Source: Artemia franciscana (lineage: Eukaryota; Arthropoda; Branchiopoda; Anostraca; Artemiidae). From it: a DNA stretch of 64,000 nucleotides. The stretch is from positions 52,163,209-52,227,208 of the forward strand of contig NC_088867.1 in assembly GCF_032884065.1 (NCBI RefSeq), given 5' to 3'. Below are positions 11,276-24,384 of the stretch, piece by piece. Below the pieces are notes generated by a model. That model had not been told where the DNA came from. It did not search any database and saw nothing but the letters and a program-made list of their open reading frames with translations. Within the stretch, counting starts at the first letter, position 1, and every line of letters starts with the position of its first letter. Made by a program: the position numbers and the translations under genes.

Positions 11276-14100
11276 TAATATGTTAGTTCTTCATCACTTT
11301 TTCGATGGTTTTATCTCCGTGGGGCTCTTAGAAAATGTAAATTTTTAAATCACACCTTATCTACCCATGAAAGTTTTTGCCCAGAAAATTTCTTTTCCGC
11401 CAAAAACTAATCCATGCTACCCCCGCCCCTCCTTAGGTAGTGCTCATTTTCACATTTAGCATTTATCTTGTATTGACTAATTCAGTTTTAAGGAACACAT
11501 TTGTATCTGTGCTTTTCCTATATCACAAAATGTTCCAGGAAAGTCTAAAAGGATTTGTTAATAGCAAGCATAATTACATGTGAAGAAAAAAGGTCTTGAC
11601 CAGACATCGCAACCATCTTGAGGTTTTTGCTCTTGTAATGTATTTAGCCCGTCTTCAAAATTTATCCTTCTATAAATTTTTTAGTTCGGAAAAACATATT
11701 GTCTATTGTCTGCAAATGATTGACTTTTCTTTTCTTTTCTAGATAATGAAGTAGCTGGGCAGTAAATTTCGGAACTCTCTGTATAAGCCTGTTCTCTGTT
11801 GCATTCGTCCTTTTGTGTATAGACGCTTATTTTTACATAAAAAGACAGTGCAGCAGAACTGGTTTCTTATAATTTTAAAGTTTAAATAAAAAAAACAAGG
11901 GTTCTAAATCTCAAGTTAAATAGAATCGCAGTAAAATTCGTGTATATTTTTTTTTTGCTCCCCTTTTTATATTTTACTAAAAAAATAGAACCCTAAAAAA
12001 ATTTTTAATCAATTTTGCTTCAATTTTTTGCTCATCCTTCACCTAACGAATTTACTGCTCATTGAAGCTGTGCAATTATGTGGCCTCTGCTCCTGCCAAA
12101 GAACCTTTTCCTGACGCAACATACAACAACATTTTTTTATTTTAGGTTTTAATATAAATTTAATCAATAAAATATTGTTTCTTTGTATTCTTGCAAACTG
12201 CTTGTTGTTCTTAGAGCTAGGGATAGTTCATAGGGACGGAGTACAAGATGAGAAAATTAAAATAAATACATAAGTATGTTTATCAAAACAATTTATGAAG
12301 AGTACTTACTATACACGAACGACTATTGTATACTTTCATTTTTAAGCATCCCCTTTTAAGAAGGGGATGCCATGAAGGAGAAGTGATATTGTGGTTATGT
12401 TTCAAAAACAGTTTCGACAGACCTATTTTGGGCCTGCCATTTTATATTTGCGGATTAATGCTAAACTTAAAAAATTTAGCTAGGACTTTTTTATATATAG
12501 AGTGAACCTAATAAAAGTAGGAAAGGGGATCTTGCTTGTCCAAAAACCCCAATGCCAGGGTTTACTGTATCTATATGCTTACTAATGGCGAAGTAATAAT
12601 AATCATAAAATGACTAAAATAATTCATTCTTTCAAATATATTGACCATCGGGTAAAGAATAATTTCAATTGAAAATATATTGCGTATTCATTCAAGAGGC
12701 AATGCTACTAATTCTTTTGGGGAGTTAAATGAGGGTTGCACAACTCATATTAATGGCCTTTTCCGTTTCTTTTTGTGCTGGATTTCTTCATTCAATTTAG
12801 TCTGTTTGGTTTAAGATTGTTAACTTAGAGGATTCGACTTATGTCCGCTCTGATCTCTAAAATTGTGTCTTTTCTTTCGGGAAAATGCATCGTTTTCATG
12901 CATTGAATTTTTAAATCAAATAACAGTGTATACAGTACTTTTGAGTTGACGATAGCTTCTGGTCTATGGATGAGCATCCTAACCCCAAAAAACCTTTGGG
13001 CGTTTTCATGAGTATCTAGGCTTGTATGAGAAGCCTAGAGGAAACTTTTAAGAACCTAATAAAATTATGGAAGAAGAATTTTTATCGTCCTTCAAAAGAA
13101 CTATACACTAAGGTCGTGGAAATATGGCATATATTTTATGACATTTTACAAAATGTTGAAGATTAGCAAAAAAATATATAAAACGCCTTTTAAACCGTCG
13201 ATTGTTGAAAAGACGTTATACTTTTGACTGTGGGGGAGACCTGTACTTAACGCTTTCGGTCTCTAAAACTCATGAAAATTTGGTTATAATAGATTTTGAG
13301 TTGATTGTAAATCGAAAGTAACTCTAGAACAGCATTAAGCGTTAATTATTTATAGCATAAGTGCAACAGCATTTTTCATAAGCTTGCTCTTTGGGAAACA
13401 AGTTCTTTCTGCTGTTGTAATTGATAACAATTTTTTTGCCGATTCGAGATATAAGGCTCAACCCCTTTTCATAGATTGTTGGCAACAGTAGTATTTTTTT
13501 AGTAATGACTTTAGTGCAATCAGGCTGTCTAACATAGGAATTGACTATCCCTTGTGAGGTGTTTCTTTACCTACCGTAACGGTGATACTAGTATATAGCT
13601 AGTAAGAATGGTGGGTACTCAGAAGAATATCCATTGACACCCTGTTATATCTCTAGAAGCCGTATTATTAATCCTTTGGAGGAGTATAAACAGCTTTCTA
13701 TGAGCTCTGCAGAACACGGGCATTCATTTTTGGGAACAAGCTTTGTGTCAAATTTGCAGAGAAGTATAATTGAGATGGATGGTATTGTTTCCATAGAAGG
13801 TATAATTTCACCATGCTTTCTTGCCCAGAAGGACCAAACCCATTCGAGAATATCTACCGCGATGGATGGTGAAAATATATTTTTGAGGAGATGGGATTAA
13901 TCAATATTCTTTATAGCTTTACCTCCAAAGATGAGACCAGGTTGTTGCACGATCTTTGACTGACTAACTGATTTTTTTGTGTGTTCTCTCTGTCTTTGAT
14001 TTTTGGAAACTGACTCTCTTGGCAATAGATAACTTTTCTGTCTCCACAAGATATACCTGTGGGTACCGGGAAACCTAAGTTGTGTCTCCATTTCTAAGGA
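11273..14100. other. AT-rich single-copy-looking DNA, no gene supported
   Basis: An acceptor-like CTTTTCTTTTCTTTTCTAG ends near 11741, but all frames after it close quickly. Open frames at 13634-13900 (plus, 88 codons) and 13897-14103 (minus, 68 codons) show no domain I recognise. They lie next to the hAT remnant and could be further decayed parts of it. Confidence 0.35.
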
Positions 14101-14109
14101 CATTTGTCA

Positions 14110-14800
14110 GTATCAGTAAAAAAGTATAGAGAATTCTTTACCTCAAAACAGCGTCGATCTGAAAACACTGTCAATTAGTCCAATCTGTTTTAATGTATTG
14201 CACCTTGCATACGGTAAAGCCCTGCTTGTCCATAAATGTGGTCATTATAAAAGTTGAAAAAATCAAAAAGAAAGTGTTCTCTTTTCTGACACAATTCTGA
14301 CACAATCTTCCTATATTAGCTGTCTTACAAAACAAAATTGAGTCTTCGTCAGTATGGATATATACACTGTCTGTGTCAACTAGAATTTCCCTGTGGACAT
14401 TGAGATTGGCAAAGCCATTTAGCCTACTTTCAGACGTCACGTTTCTTAGGTATGTCTTGATTCTCCGAAGTGTAAAAGGAGCGCTCTGTTTGCTGGTCGA
14501 TACAGGTGTAGTGATTAAAATATTAAGTAAGATATGGATGTTCGGAGAGAGTGCTTTGCACAAATATTTAGAAAATCAGTTGCATTGACATGGTGTGCCT
14601 TGTTCCGTTAGAGAAATTTTTGCCAAATTTTTCTTTCCGCCATCAAACGTTTAAGGTGTTGTTTTCCACATCTTCTTCATAAATTTCGATCAACTTCAAA
14701 AATGGCTCTTTCATCTCTTTACTTTCTTCACTATTCTGTGGATAAGTGTGAAGCAAACAGTGAAACCCTTTTAAAATATTCTTGTGCTTAAGAGACGTTC
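14110..14800 (-). pseudogene. hAT transposase C-terminal remnant (ZMYM1-like type)
   Basis: The minus strand encodes TLRRIKTYLRNVTSES followed by RLNGFANLNVHREI (about 14360-14460). This is the C-terminal dimerisation region of hAT transposases, in the form found in zinc-finger MYM-type/'TTF'-type hAT elements (consensus S-x-L-x-R-[IL]-K-T-Y-L-R-S-T-M and ERLNGLALLNIHR). Just before it, ILITTPVSTSKQ matches the conserved I-P-V-T-T-A-x-x-E-R block with the Glu replaced. Farther upstream, LKLIEIYEEDVENNTLNV (about 14650-14700) matches the region before it in another frame. Frameshifts and stops separate the pieces and the catalytic DDE parts are not visible, so this is a dead fragment. Confidence 0.7.
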
Positions 14801-15320
14801 TTCTATAAAGTTTTATACTTTCAATCCAGAAGATGAATAAGTTAATTCTTTAAAATTGTTCTGTGCTTTCGGCTGAGACATTTCTTCTGTGTATCTGCCT
14901 GTCTACAATCCTTGTAACACTAATTGTAGTTCCATTCAATTTGGCCATTTTTTGGCCAAATTTCCATTCATTTGGCCAAAGAAAATAAAGTCAGTGAAAA
15001 ATAGAATGTTAAACTTTATTTTGCCGTGGGGGGGGGAAGGTGTAAGCACGCCAGAAGTTGAACACCTACGAATCGTGCATGTTGTTTCAATATCTCTGGC
15101 GGGGTGTCCATATTGCTGATGGACGGATTCTCTTTAGTAACAAACGTAGTGAGAGCCAATTCAAGTTTCGTTCCACTTTCTTTTTGTAGCTCTTTAATGT
15201 TAACAATGCTTGATATAGCAACAGGGCCCTTGACTGTATACCTAGTGCTTTGCTCAATCTCTGACAAAATTTTTAAGGCCTACTACCGCTCTATCTTGAT
15301 AGGTCCATAGAACTTGCTTG

Positions 15321-15325
<5 letters not shown>
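14801..15325. other. Possible further hAT flank, not resolved
   Basis: The minus strand has an 83-codon open frame (15016-15267) containing NIKELQKESGTKLELAL with no recognised domain. It lies upstream of the hAT remnant on the same strand, so it could be an eroded N-terminal part. There is a 9-G run near 15029. Confidence 0.2.

Positions 15326-15356
<31 letters not shown>
15326..15356. repeat. poly-T tract (31 bases)
   Basis: Homopolymer T; could be the poly-A tail of a minus-strand retroposed copy, though no element body is recognised beside it. Confidence 0.9.
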
Positions 15357-15359
<3 letters not shown>

Positions 15360-15997
15360 GAACTAAGTATTTACAGTATACATTACAATATAATACTCTG
15401 ATGATCTTGTCAAGTGCCTGACAAAAGGCTCTTTAGAAGGGCAGTCCAGTAGACGTTGAAACAATATACCCTCATTCAAATTTTGATTCAATCCAAATTT
15501 CAATTTTCAACCCATCAACTAACAGTGGTCCCCCAATTTAATCATAATTTTCCTTTTTCAATTTCAAACACCATGATTAGTTAAGGCCTTTTCATTGTAG
15601 TTGCCCTGAAAAATTAAAAAAGTACACCAGCTTTGCCTGAAAAACTTTATTGAAGACACGGCTGAATGTGAAAATTGCCTTTGCTTTTGAAATTTATTCT
15701 GCTTTTCAACTGGCTGCAAACTACCACGTTTTGTTATATTTTCTCATGCTGTCGATAAATGAGTTTCTTAAATTGAAATTGCTGGAACTCAAATAAGGAG
15801 AAATAATATGTAAAAAATATCGTACAAATATGTAAGTTTCTGAACCGTCTCTATTTGACAATACGGGAGAATAAGGACACGGAAAAAAAACGAAGCTAGT
15901 CCACAGCAAAAAAGAAAATAATAATTTTTCAAAAAAAAAAATCTTATTTGAGCCATGATTTCAATGAGGCTTTTTTCAGGAAAAGACTTCGCGCTTC

Positions 15998-16032
<35 letters not shown>

Positions 16033-16400
16033 CTTTCTGAGCAACTAAGCGGATTTGAAAATTGTTTCCACTCAACCAATTTCGCCTAAGAAAGCTATAA
16101 TAAAGAAAGGTCAGTACTTGGAATTCTAATTATTTTTTTGTTGTTGTCCTGTTGCCTTGCATTGTCTTGCTTTGCCTGCTTGGTCTCCGAACTTATTTAG
16201 AAAACGCTCTAGTATGTTACTTTAAAAATCTAACCCAAAATACTACTCGAACCTTATTAGAAACTATATAGGATTAATCAAAATATAGCTCATGCTTTGT
16301 ATACAAAATATTTTGTTGCTAAACTCCAATTCAGCTCAGGTTCGTTTTGATGGAAATTGGTATTAGGGTATGTCAATAGTCCTTATCGAATTTACTTGTT
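15357..16400. other. No gene seen; second poly-T tract at 16001-16032
   Basis: AT-rich sequence between the two T homopolymers and family A. The 32-base T run at 16001-16032 creates a poly-lysine open frame on the minus strand that is not a gene. Confidence 0.5.
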
Positions 16401-17821
16401 ATGGCACTTGATATTAACCAAGTGACATATAGCAATCGCCAATTCTGTCGGTCTCTCGGTCCCGGTTTTGCTTACTTAGGCACTTCCAGGTAAGCTAGGA
16501 CGATGAAATTTGGCAAGCGTATCAGGACCGGACCAGATTAAATTAGAAATAGTCGTTTTCCCGATTTGACCATCTGGGGGGGGGAGTGGAGGGCCGGTTA
16601 ATTCGCAAAAAATAGAAAAATGAAGTATTTTTAACTTATGAGCGGGTGATTGGATCTTAATGAAATTTGATGTTTGGAATAATATTGTGTCTCAGAAATT
16701 TCATTTTAAATCCCGACCGGATCTGATGACATTGGGGGGAGTTGGAGGGGGGAAACCTAAAGTCCCGGTTTTGCTACTTTATGCACTTCCAGGTAAGCTA
16801 GGACGATGAAATTTGGCAAGCGTATCAGGGACCGGACCAGATTAAATTAGAAATAGTCGTTTTCCCGATTTGACCATCTGGGGGGGGGGGGAGTGGGGGG
16901 CCGGTTTATTCGGAAAAAATAGAAAAATGAAGTATGTTTAACTTATGAGTGGGTGATTGGATCTTAATGAAATTTGATGTTTGGAATGATATTGTGTCTC
17001 AGAGCTCTTATTTTAAATCCCGACCGGATCTGATGACATTGGGGGGAGTTGGAGGGGGGAAACTGGAAAAACACTTAGAGTGAGGGATCGGGATGAAACT
17101 TGATGGGAAAAATAAGCGCAAGTACCAGATACATGATAGACATAATCGGAACTGATTCGCTCTCTTTGGTGGAGTTGGGGGGGGGGGAATAATTCTTAAA
17201 AATTAGAAAAAATGAGGTATTTTCAACTTACGAACGGGTGATCGGATCTCAATGAAATTTGATGTTTAGAAGGATATCGTGTCTTAGAGTTCTTATTTTA
17301 AATCCCGACCGGATCTGGTTACGGGGGTGGGGAGTTGGGAGGGGGAAACCTAAAACTTGGAAAACACTTAGAGTGGAGGGATCGGGATGAAACATGGTGG
17401 GAAAAATAAACACAAGTCCTAGATAGATGATTTACATAAACGGAACGGAATCCGCTCTCTTTGGGGTAGTTGGGGGGGGGGTTTCTGAAAAACTAAAAAA
17501 ATGAGGTATTTTTAACTTACGAACCGGTGATCGGATCTCAATGAAATTTGATATTTAAAAGGATATCGTGGCTCAGAGCTCTTATTTTAAACCCAACCGG
17601 ATCTGGTGACATTGGGGGGAGTTGGGAGGGGGAAAACTAAAACTTTGAAAACACTTAGAGTGGAGGGATCGGGATTAAACTTGGTGGAAAAAAACACGAG
17701 TCCTAGATACATGATTGACATAACCAGAACGGATCCGCTCTCTTTGTGGTAGTTTGGGGGGGGGGGGGTTAATTCTGAAAAATTCGAAAAAATGAGGTAT
17801 TTTTAACTTACGAACGGCGAA
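16401..17821 (+). mobile_element. Family A element, interrupted by assembly gap
   Basis: Starts with ATGGCACTTG and the hairpin CACTTGAT-ATTA-ACCAAGTG (16405-16424; one stem mismatch). The TCTGTCGG leader and two copies of the ACTTCCAGGTAAGCTAGGAC block follow, as at 2150-2500. ~290-bp monomers come next, with CTTAGAG at 17074, 17367 and 17654. The right end is lost in the gap. Confidence 0.75.
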
Positions 17822-17921
17822 NNNNNNNNNNNNNNNNNNNNNNNNNNNNNNNNNNNNNNNNNNNNNNNNNNNNNNNNNNNNNNNNNNNNNNNNNNNNNNN
17901 NNNNNNNNNNNNNNNNNNNNN
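17822..17921. other. Assembly gap (100 N)
   Basis: Exactly 100 N, a usual placeholder for a gap of unknown size. It sits inside a family A tandem array, a place where short reads would fail to assemble. The sequence after it (GTTTTAAAAAGTAGAATTG) resembles the interior of family B, so the join may be chimeric or may hide a nested insertion. Confidence 0.95.
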
Positions 17922-19095
17922 GTTTTAAAAAGTAGAATTGCGGGATTTGTGTGTTTCGGGAGGGGGGGGGGGATGTTAATAAGAAAGTTGAATTTCAATG
18001 AATCTCAATAATGAATAACTAAAAGAATATTTGACAATTTTAATAAAGAGGGTCCAGAAATAAAAAAAATATATAGGATGATTTCGAAAAGGGAGGGCAA
18101 TAGTTTATCTATACATTACAGACTGATTCTTTGTTCTCTATTCAACGCCGGTTCCGATTTCAACTTCTATTTTTTAAGATGGATACTTTGAGAACATTCA
18201 AAAGCAAAAAAAGAGCTTATGTTTGTTCAATTTTAAATTAATCATTCTTTATCTAAGGCGTTTTTCTATCTCTTGAACAGCTTGAACATGTGGCCTAAAT
18301 TATTACATCTTTTTGTGATTAAATTATTGCATCTTGCTACATTCCTAAATTATTACATCTTACTGGATGATGTGTTAGTATTTGTCCCTTTTCTTAAACA
18401 CTGAGTTTTAAGACATACTTTATTATACAACTATGGTTTTCTATTAACATTTGATACATGCACGTTCGCAGGGCTCATATCCTTGTTGTTTTTTTTACTA
18501 TTATTATTATTATTGTTATTATTTGGCAATTCTACTTCTTCGTTAATAGATTCCGTAGTTTCTCGAAGATCACTAAATTTTTATACTTTTGTTAAATGAA
18601 TATTACGACCTTAATAGCTTTTAGGATAACCTCGATTAAACTAATAACTTTACTTAAAGTTAGTTATCTTGCAATAAGAACTACTTAATTCCTAGCTTCA
18701 CATTGTTGACAATGGCCATTCTTTACTACCATGAACAGCTTGATTGTAATTGTGGGAAAGATATTATTTGTTTTAAGATAAGCTTTTATTTGATTTAAAG
18801 ACTTGCATGGGGGATAAGAAGGAGGGATTCCCTACCCCAAAGTAATGCAGGAAACCTTCTGGAAAAATTTAAATACGGGGTTAACAAATATTTGTTTTTA
18901 TTTTTTTAGGATTTAATAGAGCAGAAGTAGAACCTACGATGAAGGGCAGTAATCCCTTGTCTTGATTAATATGGAGTTGTCTTCATTTGCTTTTTACTCA
19001 AATCACGGTTGCTTCTAATGTAGCGTAGTTGACAACTTTCTGGATTTTTGGATTTTAATTTCCTTGATTTTGATTTAAAAAGCGTTAAAACTTTG
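17922..19095. other. No gene seen
   Basis: AT-rich DNA. An acceptor-like TTTATTTTTTTAG ends near 18909 and is followed by a short open stretch in one phase, but that has no similarity to the missing RAWUL segment and closes within about 20 codons. Confidence 0.35.
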
Positions 19096-19099
19096 ATGA

Positions 19100-19345
19100 A
19101 TCTCAGTCCTTTTTTTGCCCTATATGGAATAAAACAAAAACTTTTCCCACAAAAGACGTTTTCCACAAAAAAGTAAGGATCTACATTAAATCAAAGATAA
19201 GCATTAATAAGGTCAAATAATTTTAAGCGTAAAACTACCATAGATCATCGTCAATAAATAAATGAAACCCAAAGCGAGTAGAAATTACAATAAATAACCA
19301 AGTCAAACACAAAACGAGCAGAAGCAAAAAGGAATAGGGCGGGTA
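19100..19345 (+). repeat. Family G dispersed repeat
   Basis: Shares with 37755-37965, in the same order: ACTTTTTCCACA, AAGTAAxGA, CTxCATTAAA, GCGTAAAAC, CATCAATAAATAAATGAAAC, CAAAACGAGCA. Both copies adjoin a long (AT)n tract. The block GTAAGGATCTACATTAAA suggests distant kinship to the start of family B. Confidence 0.6.
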
Positions 19346-19363
19346 CCCCAACTCGATTTGCAG

Positions 19364-19560
<197 letters not shown>

Positions 19561-19639
19561 GAACGGATGGGATTCTAACACCCATCAGCAGCTGTACTTA
19601 CACCCTTAAGTATAGGCATATGTTAAGCAACTATCCCCC

Positions 19640-20925
19640 CTCTAAATGTCTTGAAATTTTCAGCTTAATTCCCGTTCCTGAGACATTGCAGATACACTCT
19701 TTTGACAATCTTTGATGTACTTATTTCATTTGTATTTAGTTCAACATCCCACGTAACAAGCCAGGAGAATTTTAATTTAATACCTTTAGCCGTTCTGGAG
19801 GTATCATAGATATAATATATGGATAAAAATGGATACATAGTGTCTTTTGATTTAGTTTCACATCCCAAAAACTCAGTCACAGTCGCAGTCACAAATAGTT
19901 GGAGTCACGGTCTTAAGCTTTCGCATTCGCAAGTAGTCACAAACGCCAGCAGTCAGTCGTCAATAATCGCAATAGTGGTAGTAGTAGTAGTAGTAGTATA
20001 AGTAGTAGTTGTAATATTCGTAGTACTAGTAGTATTTGTAGTAGCCCTGAAAGATTAATACCCTCAGCTATTCCTGCAATATTGCTGATACGCCCTTTTG
20101 ACAGTCTTCATGCATATAGTACGTTTTGATTTCATTCAACATGCACCCCAAAATCCCATGAAAGTTTTTGGCTTGTGTTTTTTTTTACATCCCCCTAAAC
20201 ATACGCTGAAGGTTTCAACTTTATAAACATTAAGCAGTTCCTGGGACAAAACAGACCCGTCCTTTTGACAACCTGTACACACATAATAGGTTTTGAATTA
20301 CGTCAGCATCCTCTCAACATCCCTGAGATTGTCACCTTAATACGCTTAGTTTTGGTAGTAGTAGTAGTCACAGTAGTAGAAGAAGTAGCTTGTAAATATT
20401 GCCTTTTGGTTAGTTCAACATCCCACACGACAAGCCCACAAGTTTCAACTAAATACTCCAAGCCATCCCTAAGATTTTCGCTTTCATACCTTTAGCTTTA
20501 GCAGTAGTAGTAGTAGTCATAGTAGTAGCAGTAGGATTATGAGTAGTATTAGTGGTGTTAGTAGTAGTTGCAATTGTAGGAGTATTAGCAGTAGCAGTAT
20601 TATGCGTATATTACCTGTTGGTCTGTTGATTATCCTCCTCATCATACCATGGAAGCTTCAAACTAATACTCCAAGCCGTACCTAAAATAATGCTGATGCG
20701 CTCTTCTGACAACCTGTATGCACATACTATGCTTTAACTCAGATCTAGTTCCGCCTCAAAATATGCTGAAATTTTCACGTTGATTCCTGAAATTTTCGCC
20801 TTTTGGTCAATTGATCATCTCCCTCGTCATTCCTGAGACATGCCCTTTTGACAAGGTACATGTACAGAGTGTATTTTGATTTAGTTCGACACTCCTCTCA
20901 ACATTCACCTGAAAGCTGCACCTGA
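19640..20925 (+). repeat. Satellite D array with embedded GTA/AGT triplet repeats
   Basis: D phrases (CTTTTGACAATCTTTGATG, CGCCCTTTTGACAGTC, CCTTTTGACAACCTGTA, CTTCTGACAACCTGTATGCA, CCCTTTTGACAAGGTACATG) recur from 19697 to 20850 in one direction. Unlike the other arrays, GTA-type triplet tracts are inserted at 19975-20043, 20355-20380 and 20500-20600, each near a CTTTAGC/TCTTAG position of the unit. The triplets lengthen the spacing between monomers. Confidence 0.65.
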
Positions 20926-20939
20926 TTTCCTTCGCCTTT

Positions 20940-21190
20940 TTGGACACCGTGGGTTGAACATACCCCCCTTTCCTGATAATAAGTACTATATGTAAAAAGT
21001 GGGCGAGTTGCATAACTTACAGCTCTTCCCTCAAGGCCTGTGGAGGGATTGTCATCCCCATAGGAATAGTTATTGGACCTGTTGACTATGCAGAACAAAA
21101 TAACTATCTCAAAAATTTTTTATCTTTGGGGTTAAGAGGCGTAGAAGGGGGACTTGTTGCCCTCCACTTGCCTTTGATCACAGTTGAGAT
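20940..21190 (+). repeat. Family B fragment (diverged)
   Basis: Matches 7560-7790 of copy 1 (TATATGTAAA, GTCATCCCCA, TATCTCAAAAATTTT, GTTGCCCTCCA) at low identity. It joins satellite D directly on its left. Confidence 0.6.
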
Positions 21191-24100
21191 ATCTAGACAG
21201 TACGATCATCTCATTTCTCAACCATTAGACAAAGCCGGACCGGGATGCATATATAACCAATATACAACCGGGATCTATATATAACCATATATATTCGGAG
21301 AACATATAAAGCAAGAGACACACAAGTGACGTTAGATTTTTCATGGGTAGGCACGCGTGCGGCAGCGGTATTCATAGCCTGGAGAACGGGAAAAGAAATA
21401 AGACGAATCGAGCGTCTATGGGATAAGGAAGAACGTAATGCGTTGAAGAGATAAAAATAAAAAGGAAAATCATTGGTCTGGCTGTAATAATGCACAATCT
21501 AAAGATAACGTTGGTTTGAGAATGGAAAGAAAAACAAAGAATGAATTTATAAGGATAATTAAGGTCAAAATAAGTTTTATTTGAACAATGCCATAACGGG
21601 ATGACATTTGATTAGGAAGTTTGGCGCTTCGCATTGATATTTTAGTTCCATAGTTCTATCTATTTTTTTTTAAGGGAAACTATATGGTCGGCATGAATAC
21701 AGACTTGCAGCTACGTTAAATTTAGCCACTTCCTTTTTTCACATATGTTTATTGATATTGGTTTGATTTTTATTGTCTGGTGTACTGGGGACAATCACTA
21801 ATTTTACACTAAAGAGATAATGAAATACTAGTTTTAAAAATTTTGCCTCTTTGCTGAAAAAAGGAGATAGTGAAATATTTGAACTAACAAAGCTAAAATA
21901 ATTACTTGCTACTTTATTTTTTTTTGGTTGGAATGTCTGTTGATTTCACGATTCTTAAAATTCACGTCGTAATATTCACGTGTGTGCGCAAAAAATATCG
22001 AATAAAATTTTCAAGGGGGAAGCCCTCACAAGCTAACTTCGCAGTTCAGGTCTTTGCACTCAAGCCAAATTCGATGATTAGTTCCAGCGGATAAGACAAA
22101 GATATTCAAAAGCAGAAAGGGGCATTCAAATTAAGCGTTCAAATATTTAAGCTTAATTCTTATTAAGCTTTCAAATATTTAGCCCAAGACAAAGATATTC
22201 AAAAGCAGAAAGGGATATTATAAAATTCTGTTAGCTACCGCTCAAAGCCTAAGCGAGGACAAATTTTTTAGAAAGCAAAGCTAAATATGCCAAGACAAAA
22301 CAAGAACTGAATGTAAAGAATAAAAAGAAAAAACTCAGCCTCCGCCCTTTTTCCAAAAAGAAAATCCTAGAAATGTGCATGACTAAAATCATTTGTTGGG
22401 GTATCTGCAAAAGTCTTTTACTATGTGATATTGAAGCTTAATAATTAAGGTACAGCAAATTATGCAAGCAAGGCCATTGATGGATTTATTGAGGTGCCAT
22501 ACCCCCCCCCCCCTCGCTCTGGCTCCAAATGTGCCCTGGACAAAACAAATTTGACTAGCAACTGACAATAAACTTGGTAATTAAAATGATTAAATGATTT
22601 TAAATAATCTTAATACAATTCTGAAACGCTCTAAGTTTATACCAATCTTGCGCGTAACCGGAGACTCGAAAGATAATGAAAATGAAATCGTGAAGGTTAA
22701 CTTAATGAGTCATACAAAAAATGCGTTATAACGAGAAATTTTACGTAATTTGCAATTTTATTGGATAATATTTATAACAATAATAGCAACAAGCATTACT
22801 TTATATTCTTCTTATAATATAGATACAACTCTTTTGATGTCCTTCTATTTCCTGAAAACTCACTAAGAGTTTCACGACAAACAGTTCTTAACAGACGTTT
22901 TAAATAGGGCTATTACCAGTTATTAGAAGAAAAACAATGGTCCTACATCAAATTTTAAAGGACATTTTTATGGCCCAAAAAACGTTCATGGCTCAGGGGA
23001 ATATTTTTCCTTACCAAGAAAAAAAAGAGTTTTGACGCTTCATGGCGCAATATTACTATCTAAAACCATAGATTATTGTAAAACCTAACTGTACTGAAAA
23101 TATTTGGTTGGCCCTTTGTGGTAAAGCATTTTGTAGAAATTTTAAAATAGTCCTGGCACTTCGCGGATCCCTCTGCCGCTATTTATGAAATTCCGGCTCT
23201 TTCTCTGTTGCAGCGTTGATCAGAAATTGGCACTGGAAATTTCCGTATTGGCTAATATTTAATCCATACTCCCTTTTAGAAATCCTGGATCCACCACACA
23301 GTCATAAACCAGAAGCCAGTGATAAGTCATAAGTCATACCTGTGAGATGGGACAGTAGCGAACCCATACGCCGGCTCACACCATTTTCGAAAGTTGATCG
23401 AGCATCTGAGAAATATACAATAAATCAATTAAACAACATAAATGGGAGGAGCTTTTATACACGCCGAGACTCTTAGTGACAAACATTATTACCGTGATCG
23501 TACTTACAAGATATCTCTACTGTGCCTTTGACTTTCCAAAAGAGAATTAGTCTTCAATTTCTAGTCGAATGAGCTCCGTCCGAAGTTTCTGTGACTCCTT
23601 CCATGCGAAGTGCCTTGGTGAGAAATAATAACAATAAAAATAAATAATACATAAAGCCTTCTTCGCTCTTTACTTACGCAGCGCTATTACACCGCCTATT
23701 ATTTATAAGTTATGTAACGTTGATAATTTATATTCACCAAATAGATGTATCTAATCGAAGAATAAAAAAGAAAAGAAAAACGAGAATGGAATTTTATAAA
23801 ACCAACGAAAATACTAGACGAAACATAACGGATATCTCGAAAGGACAACCGCCTCTCTTCTTCAGCGCTATGAGAGAAGAAGGAAAAACTTTCAAAAATT
23901 CTTGAACGAAAAACACGGATAAAAATAAATGACGCGGAAAGTAAACAGAAAGAAACAAAACAAATAAAGCCCAATACTGGAAGAATTACAAAACCTAAGG
24001 ACCAAACAGTGTGGAGAACCATAAAAAATTAACAAACAGATAAAATCGAAAATTAAAAATAGAAAAGCCAAAAAATCCTAATTAGTAATTATTGAGTAAG

Positions 24101-24384
24101 CACTCATCAAAGTCCACAATTAGCAAAAAATGCTGCTCGGGCAACACTAATCAGTTACTGAGTTGAAAAAAAAAATTTATTCACTAGGTCAGTGAACCCA
24201 ATTAGCTAGCTCAGGAAATACTACGCCAAATTTTGTCTAATTTTAATTAGTATTGCTCTTGAACTAGCATTTTTTTTATCTCAGGGGTTAGAAGCAAGTG
24301 TCCCTATGTGATTATGAAAGTGACATAAGATTTGCCTTAGGTATGTTTGCACCAACATCATCTCGTCTAGGAAAACCAAAAAAC
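21191..24384. other. No gene supported; local duplication at 22090-22215
   Basis: Mostly single-copy-looking AT-rich DNA. The phrase AAGACAAAGATATTCAAAAG occurs twice, about 100 bases apart (near 22095 and 22193), and TTCAAATATTTA twice between them, a small direct duplication. A minus-strand open frame of 94 codons (21211-21495) and another of 107 codons (23699-24022) show no recognised domain. A C-run of 13 lies near 22503. Confidence 0.4.

Noticed and set aside
18910..18960. Missing RAWUL exon after the acceptor-like TTTTTTTAG near 18909
   Set aside because: The short peptide in the required phase does not resemble the expected RAWUL segment and closes quickly.
21211..21495. 94-codon minus-strand open frame
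   Set aside because: No domain, no splice context and no relation to neighbours; treated as chance.
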